Assembly (NCBI RefSeq): GCF_000971975.1
Contig: NZ_LAQO01000008.1
Span: 209,558-273,557, forward strand
Length of the DNA: 64,000 nucleotides
Reading direction: 5' to 3'
Origin: Paenibacillus algorifonticola
Lineage (GTDB): Bacteria > Bacillota > Bacilli > Paenibacillales > Paenibacillaceae
Shown here: piece by piece, positions 61,140-64,000 of the stretch
Position numbering within the stretch: position 1 is the stretch's first letter
How the letters are laid out: every line of letters starts with the position of its first letter
Program-made: the position numbers and the translations under genes
Notes under the pieces: generated by a model
Seen by the model: only the letters and a program-made list of their open reading frames with translations
Database searches by the model: none
What the model was told of the DNA's origin: nothing

Positions 61140-62008
61140 GTTCACCTCCTTATGAATCCAATTATACTTTATGGATATATTGCTTTAAATTGAATTAATT
61201 AAAATTATTTATATTTAATCCCAAAAACTAGACGATAATTCAGAGGATTCACTTCCCATCCCGATCACGGCCGTATCTCCATCTTTATCCCGGTTGTAAA
61301 CACCTTATGAAATCTATGAACGAATATATACTCTAATGTATTTCCTATGCCTTTTTTAAAAAATCATTATTTTATTACATTTCGTTATTATTATTATTAT
61401 ATATTTTGGTTTATTATATTGTGGACGAGCTTATGATCGGTGTTAGTCAAGATAGTTGTCGCGAATATATAAATATAAGATAGCCATGTTTGAGCTTTTT
61501 GCTCAGCTTGAATAGCGCTCGCTTTTTCCGGATTGAACCCAACTTCTTCATCTAGGCCTCAATTGCGCGTTGCCCCTGACCAGCGACCAGGATTCGAGGC
61601 TCTCTGTCAAAGTAAAACCCCCGCGCAATCGCAATCAATGGTTTTATGTCCTCTATATTTTCATAACAACATTTCAACCTGCTATATACTGATTTTTGAA
61701 AAACAAATCATAGGTTTCATTTCTGTTACGCAGGTTTTCAAGGATATCAAAAGCTACCATTGCACCATCTTTTAAAACCATCACCTTGTTGAATCGATTA
61801 CAGTTAAAAGAAATAAAAAAGGCCAATACCATCTGTTAGCTCTGCGCACAAAACAGAGAATAACGCAATTGAAGAAGGCGTTTATAAAAAATTCAGCTCT
61901 GATCCCCTAATAACCAATTTATCAAGAATCATGCGTATACCGGGCTTTTACCATATGAAAAATCCTAGAAGCCCCTTTATCGTAAAGGTTAGACAACTGG
62001 GTAGGAAA

Positions 62009-62125
62009 AAACCCCGACCTTTTGCGGTCGGGGTTTGCATAGTGAATGTTAGGGGATTTGAAGCCTATCCGAAGACCACACCACGCTTGCTGCTACGGGT
62101 GTACTCATTGTTTTGATTTCGTCTG
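62009..62125 (-). repeat. tmRNA 3'-end relic f with terminator
   Basis: AAACCCCGACC / GGTCGGGGTTT hairpin (62009-62036), then a degraded acceptor and a preserved inner region: TATCCGAAGACCACACCACG, CTGCTACGGGTGTACTCA, GTTTTGATTTCG. This aligns in order with relic g. Confidence 0.7.
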
Positions 62126-62140
62126 CGGGAGCGCCCTGTA

Positions 62141-62374
62141 CTAAACGGCCCTATTCGCAACTATCTCGTCTATTTCACATTTCAGCAACAGGTATCTATG
62201 GGCACTTCTCATGATCGGGACTTTTGTTAAGTTATATTTATCCACGAAGATCTTCATTTGGTCTTTGGAGAGACCCATTAATCCTCCTGCCTCCGTAACG
62301 GTTAATACAACTAAGTTGCTCGTTGCATTAAATGTCTTTTTTACTTTTAGATTCCAGTCTTCAAATCTGTTCAT
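62141..62374 (-). CDS. Excisionase-like small DNA-binding protein
   Basis: A 77-residue protein whose core (residues 24-72) has the layout of MerR/excisionase-type winged helices: VLTVTEAGGLMGLSKDQM, then a basic wing VPIMRSAHRYLL and a closing KCEIDEIVANRA. Excisionase-like proteins steer site-specific recombinases. It is the only gene between relics f and g, which are about 460 bases apart. ATG 62374 has GAGAGGA about eight bases upstream. The call is from pattern; a plain small HTH regulator is the alternative. Confidence 0.5.
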   Translation of the reverse strand: MNRFEDWNLKVKKTFNATSNLVVLTVTEAGGLMGLSKDQMKIFVDKYNLTKVPIMRSAHRYLLLKCEIDEIVANRAV

Positions 62375-62471
62375 ATTGAGTTTCCTCTCTCGTTCCTAAT
62401 CGATCGGAATACTTCATTATATCATGACATCAGACAAATACAGATTTTATTCCAAAAATCCTTTCCAACAT

Positions 62472-62600
62472 AAAACCCAGTCCTCATGCGGACTGGGTTT
62501 TCATGGTGGAGGCGAGGGGAGTCGAACCCCTGTCCGAAGATCACGCCACACAGGCATCTACGGGTGTAGTCACAGTTTTGATGTCACCCTGGGTAGTAAA
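62472..62600 (-). repeat. tmRNA 3'-end relic g with terminator, best preserved
   Basis: AAAACCCAGTC / GACTGGGTTTT hairpin (62472-62501), then from 62504 TGGTGGAGGCGAGGGGAGTC, GAACCCCTGTCCGAAGATCA, CGCCACACAGGCATCTACGG, GTGTAGTCACAGTTTTGATG: the complement of the last 80-90 bases of an ssrA gene, including CCA-type end and T-arm. The rest of ssrA (tRNA-like 5' half and tag frame) is absent. Confidence 0.85.
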
Positions 62601-62685
62601 CCATTTTTCATTTTATCGGCCATTACACAGACCATTTCTCTCGTTAGGAATACACTTCTGTAAGAGCAAAAAGGAGTGAATGTCG

Positions 62686-63090
62686 ATGAGATTGTTCCGA
62701 GCTTTCCTAAAGGGAAGAAACGAAGTTCCGCCTGTAAAGACTGCCGCTACTGGAGATGCTATTCTTCGACTTAACAGAACTAACAATCAGTTACTGTTTA
62801 AACTTGTCATCCGAAATATCAATCGAGTAACCCAGGCTCATATTCATCTGGGGAAAAGAGGGGAGAACGGTCCCGTTGTTGCCTTTCTATTTGGTCCGTC
62901 GAAATTTGGCATTACCGTTAGACGCGGAGTGATTCGAGGCATCCTGAGAAATAATGATTTAGTCGGACCGCTAAAAGGAAAGACAATCCGCGATCTAATT
63001 CGTGAATTTGAAAGAGGCAATGCCTATGTCAATGTACACACTATACAGAACCCGAACGGAGAAATTCGCGGTCAAATTGTTCATAAGTAA
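62686..63090 (+). CDS. CHRD-domain protein
   Basis: A 134-residue protein that is one CHRD domain: FLKGRNEVPPVKTAATGDAI at the start, TQAHIHLGKRGENGPVVAFL near 50, and AYVNVHTIQNPNGEIRGQIV at the end. Family members bind ligands or ions and are usually secreted; this one lacks a signal peptide. ATG 62686 is nine bases after GGAG; an ATG two codons earlier is possible. It is the sole gene between relics g and h, with a terminator 14 bases after its stop. Confidence 0.85.
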   Translation: MRLFRAFLKGRNEVPPVKTAATGDAILRLNRTNNQLLFKLVIRNINRVTQAHIHLGKRGENGPVVAFLFGPSKFGITVRRGVIRGILRNNDLVGPLKGKTIRDLIREFERGNAYVNVHTIQNPNGEIRGQIVHK

Positions 63091-63103
63091 TATATAATTA
63101 AAA

Positions 63104-63157
63104 AAGACGCTGACCGCACGAAGTCAGCGTCTTAACGTTTGGGTGGAGGCGAGGGGA
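63104..63157 (-). repeat. tmRNA 3'-end relic h with terminator
   Basis: AAGACGCTGAC / GTCAGCGTCTT hairpin (63104-63133), which also terminates the CHRD gene, then GGGTGGAGGCGAGGGGAG (63140-63157). After this the similarity to ssrA stops. Confidence 0.65.
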
Positions 63158-63344
63158 GTATCCAAATCCTGATTATCCTGCTGCCGAAGTCTTTTCCCCG
63201 ATGACGACCTTAGCGGTAAATATTTGGATGCCGTGCTCACTCACGAAGCCTATTATTGAAGTTTTGTCATTCGTTCCCTCCGCGCGGGCTGAACCCCAGG
63301 TTCGCCCCCTATGGCTGCTCCATAGATAGAAAAAGGACCACATA

Positions 63345-63492
63345 TCATTTAAACCAAAAGTTTGCCGATAATTAAACCATAGATTTGCCGAAAGTCACTG
63401 CTTTTAATCCTCTGATTTCTGTATTTAGCCATAGTCATTCAAGCAAAAGTTTGCCGTTAGTATATTTTTCAATCAAACAATTGCCGAAAAAA
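63345..63492. mobile_element. Candidate Tn7-like transposon end with four direct repeats
   Basis: Four same-direction repeats with core AAAAGTTTGCCGA: about 63345-63370, 63371-63395, 63436-63461 and 63465-63490 (variants ATAGATTTGCCGAAA, AAAAGTTTGCCGTTA, AACAATTGCCGAAAA). Spaced 20-odd bp repeats near one end are typical of TnsB-binding sites of Tn7-like elements. The adjacent gene fragment resembles TniQ/TnsD. The exact terminal bases and target duplication could not be fixed. Confidence 0.6.
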
Positions 63493-63530
63493 CAACCGAC
63501 TTAAGTGTAATACCTTAGTCGGCTTTTTAT
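63492..63530. terminator. Bidirectional terminator
   Basis: CCGACTTAAG and CTTAGTCGG arms followed by CTTTTTAT on the plus strand, and by TTGTTTTTTC on the minus strand after the TniQ-like frame. Confidence 0.75.
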
Positions 63531-63992
63531 CTATCTGTCATTACGAATTTCCAATTTTTCAAGCAACTCCAGATGAGACTCACGAACCTCAGGGATCAAG
63601 ATACTCCTAGGATTAGATGTCATGCGTTGTTGAACTCTAGAGAGACTTGGATAGATTCCCTCATTAATTATTTCTCTGGTTATTCGGTGTATTTCATCTA
63701 TTAATGAAGCTATCTTTAATTCCCGCTGCCTCTTCTTATACTCTTTGTATCGTCCACTAATCTGAACAGCCAGGTCTTTAGCATGGTTATATAATAAACT
63801 TGCTGGGTAATTTATCTGTCTACCTACTTCACTTAGACTTGGAGGCGGCACCTCATTAAGTTCTATTATTTCCTGAAGCTTTAATCTAATTTCTTCGTTT
63901 TTAACCTTTCTCCTTGACCCTAATTCAAACTGTGGATCGTCTACACTTAGTTGGACAATAAAAATGAGGGCTTGTAGAATAAACCTATCATA
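63531..63992 (-). pseudogene. 5'-truncated TniQ/TnsD-like C-terminal region
   Basis: An open frame of about 153 codons preceded by an in-frame TAG (63995-63993) and lacking an ATG. It encodes DDPQFELGSRRKVKNEEIR, then two similar helical modules: PPPSLSEVGRQINYPASLLY and IYPSLSRVQQRMTSNPRSIL, followed by IPEVRESHLELLEKL. Duplicated modules of this kind resemble the C-terminal DNA-reading part of TniQ/TnsD target-selection proteins. Either the 5' part is lost, or a frameshift lies near the right window edge. Neighbouring end repeats support the transposon reading. Confidence 0.5.
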
Positions 63993-64000
63993 CTAAGGAG

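Larger units (their letters stand above)
60785..62044. other. Long AT-rich region upstream of the cellulase
   Basis: About 1.26 kb without a normal gene. It contains a candidate leader peptide (61101-61139), its promoter, a cre-like site (61078-61092) and a 316-base transcribed leader with a second GGAGGTGAAC at about 60890. 61180-61480 is very AT-rich and 61490-61800 contains no supported frame. The terminator of relic f is at its left end in transcript direction. Confidence 0.5.

Noticed and set aside
61931..62116. 61-codon plus-strand frame
   Set aside because: Most of it lies over terminator f and the ssrA relic; no ribosome site.
1..64000. CRISPR arrays, tRNA or rRNA genes
   Set aside because: No regularly spaced repeat array and no complete tRNA cloverleaf or rRNA segment was seen; the T-arm-like pieces near 56.65 and 62.52 kb belong to tmRNA relics.

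Overview
The window looks like a chromosome segment of a Paenibacillus-like Gram-positive. Strong AGGAGG ribosome sites, frequent TTG and GTG starts, short rho-independent terminators, LplABC-type sugar importers and a membrane-anchored AraC regulator all fit that group. The assignment is inferred from gene content only.

Three regions are visible. (1) 1-17.8 kb, nearly all minus strand, is the late half of a prophage: divergent XRE regulators, a RinA/ArpU-like activator, small and large terminase, portal, head spike, scaffold, capsid, then P22 gp4-like and gp10-like tail proteins, a fibre, a large tail protein and an ejection-type protein. The order resembles a short-tailed P22-like phage. 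No integrase or replication genes are seen; they may lie left of position 1. The ejection protein ends at a G_GGA_AAG heptamer directly before its stop, and a transglycosylase frame without a good start lies in -1, so a programmed frameshift fusion is likely.

(2) 17.9-49.9 kb is a large glycan-use locus. Operon A (32.75 to 20.9 kb, minus) encodes a clan GH-A glycosidase, GH3, GH38 and GH125 alpha-mannosidases and two TIM-barrel isomerases; a separately controlled GH3 with reversed domain order follows. A LacI-type regulator is divergent from operon A. An AraC-type sensor-regulator and an LplABC-type importer sit in the middle. Operon B (49.8 to 40.7 kb, minus) holds a broken sialidase-like gene, CutC, asparaginase, two GH29 alpha-fucosidases, GH35 beta-galactosidase, an isomerase and a Gfo/Idh/MocA oxidoreductase. 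None of the glycosidases has a signal peptide, so oligosaccharides would be imported and then trimmed in the cytoplasm. Mannose, fucose, galactose and asparagine release together suggest an N-glycan or glyco-asparagine substrate. Nearly identical promoter/operator regions stand before operons A and B, which should couple both to the LacI regulator.

(3) 50-64 kb is a mosaic of short unrelated units: a decayed Rpn nuclease, an MGT-type glycosyltransferase, a small secreted protein, a nucleotidyltransferase, a soluble chemoreceptor, a secreted beta-propeller, a HEAT-repeat protein, a GH6-FnIII-FnIII-CBM3 cellulase, a tiny excisionase-like protein and a CHRD protein. Between the units the same composite recurs eight times: a terminator hairpin followed by the reverse complement of a tmRNA (ssrA) 3' end, in some copies about 75 bases long, in others only the TGGNGGAGGC core. 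This looks like an array of insertions, or a cassette array, at ssrA-derived sites. At the right edge four direct repeats and a 5'-truncated TniQ/TnsD-like frame suggest one end of a Tn7-like transposon. No tRNA, rRNA or CRISPR array was seen.
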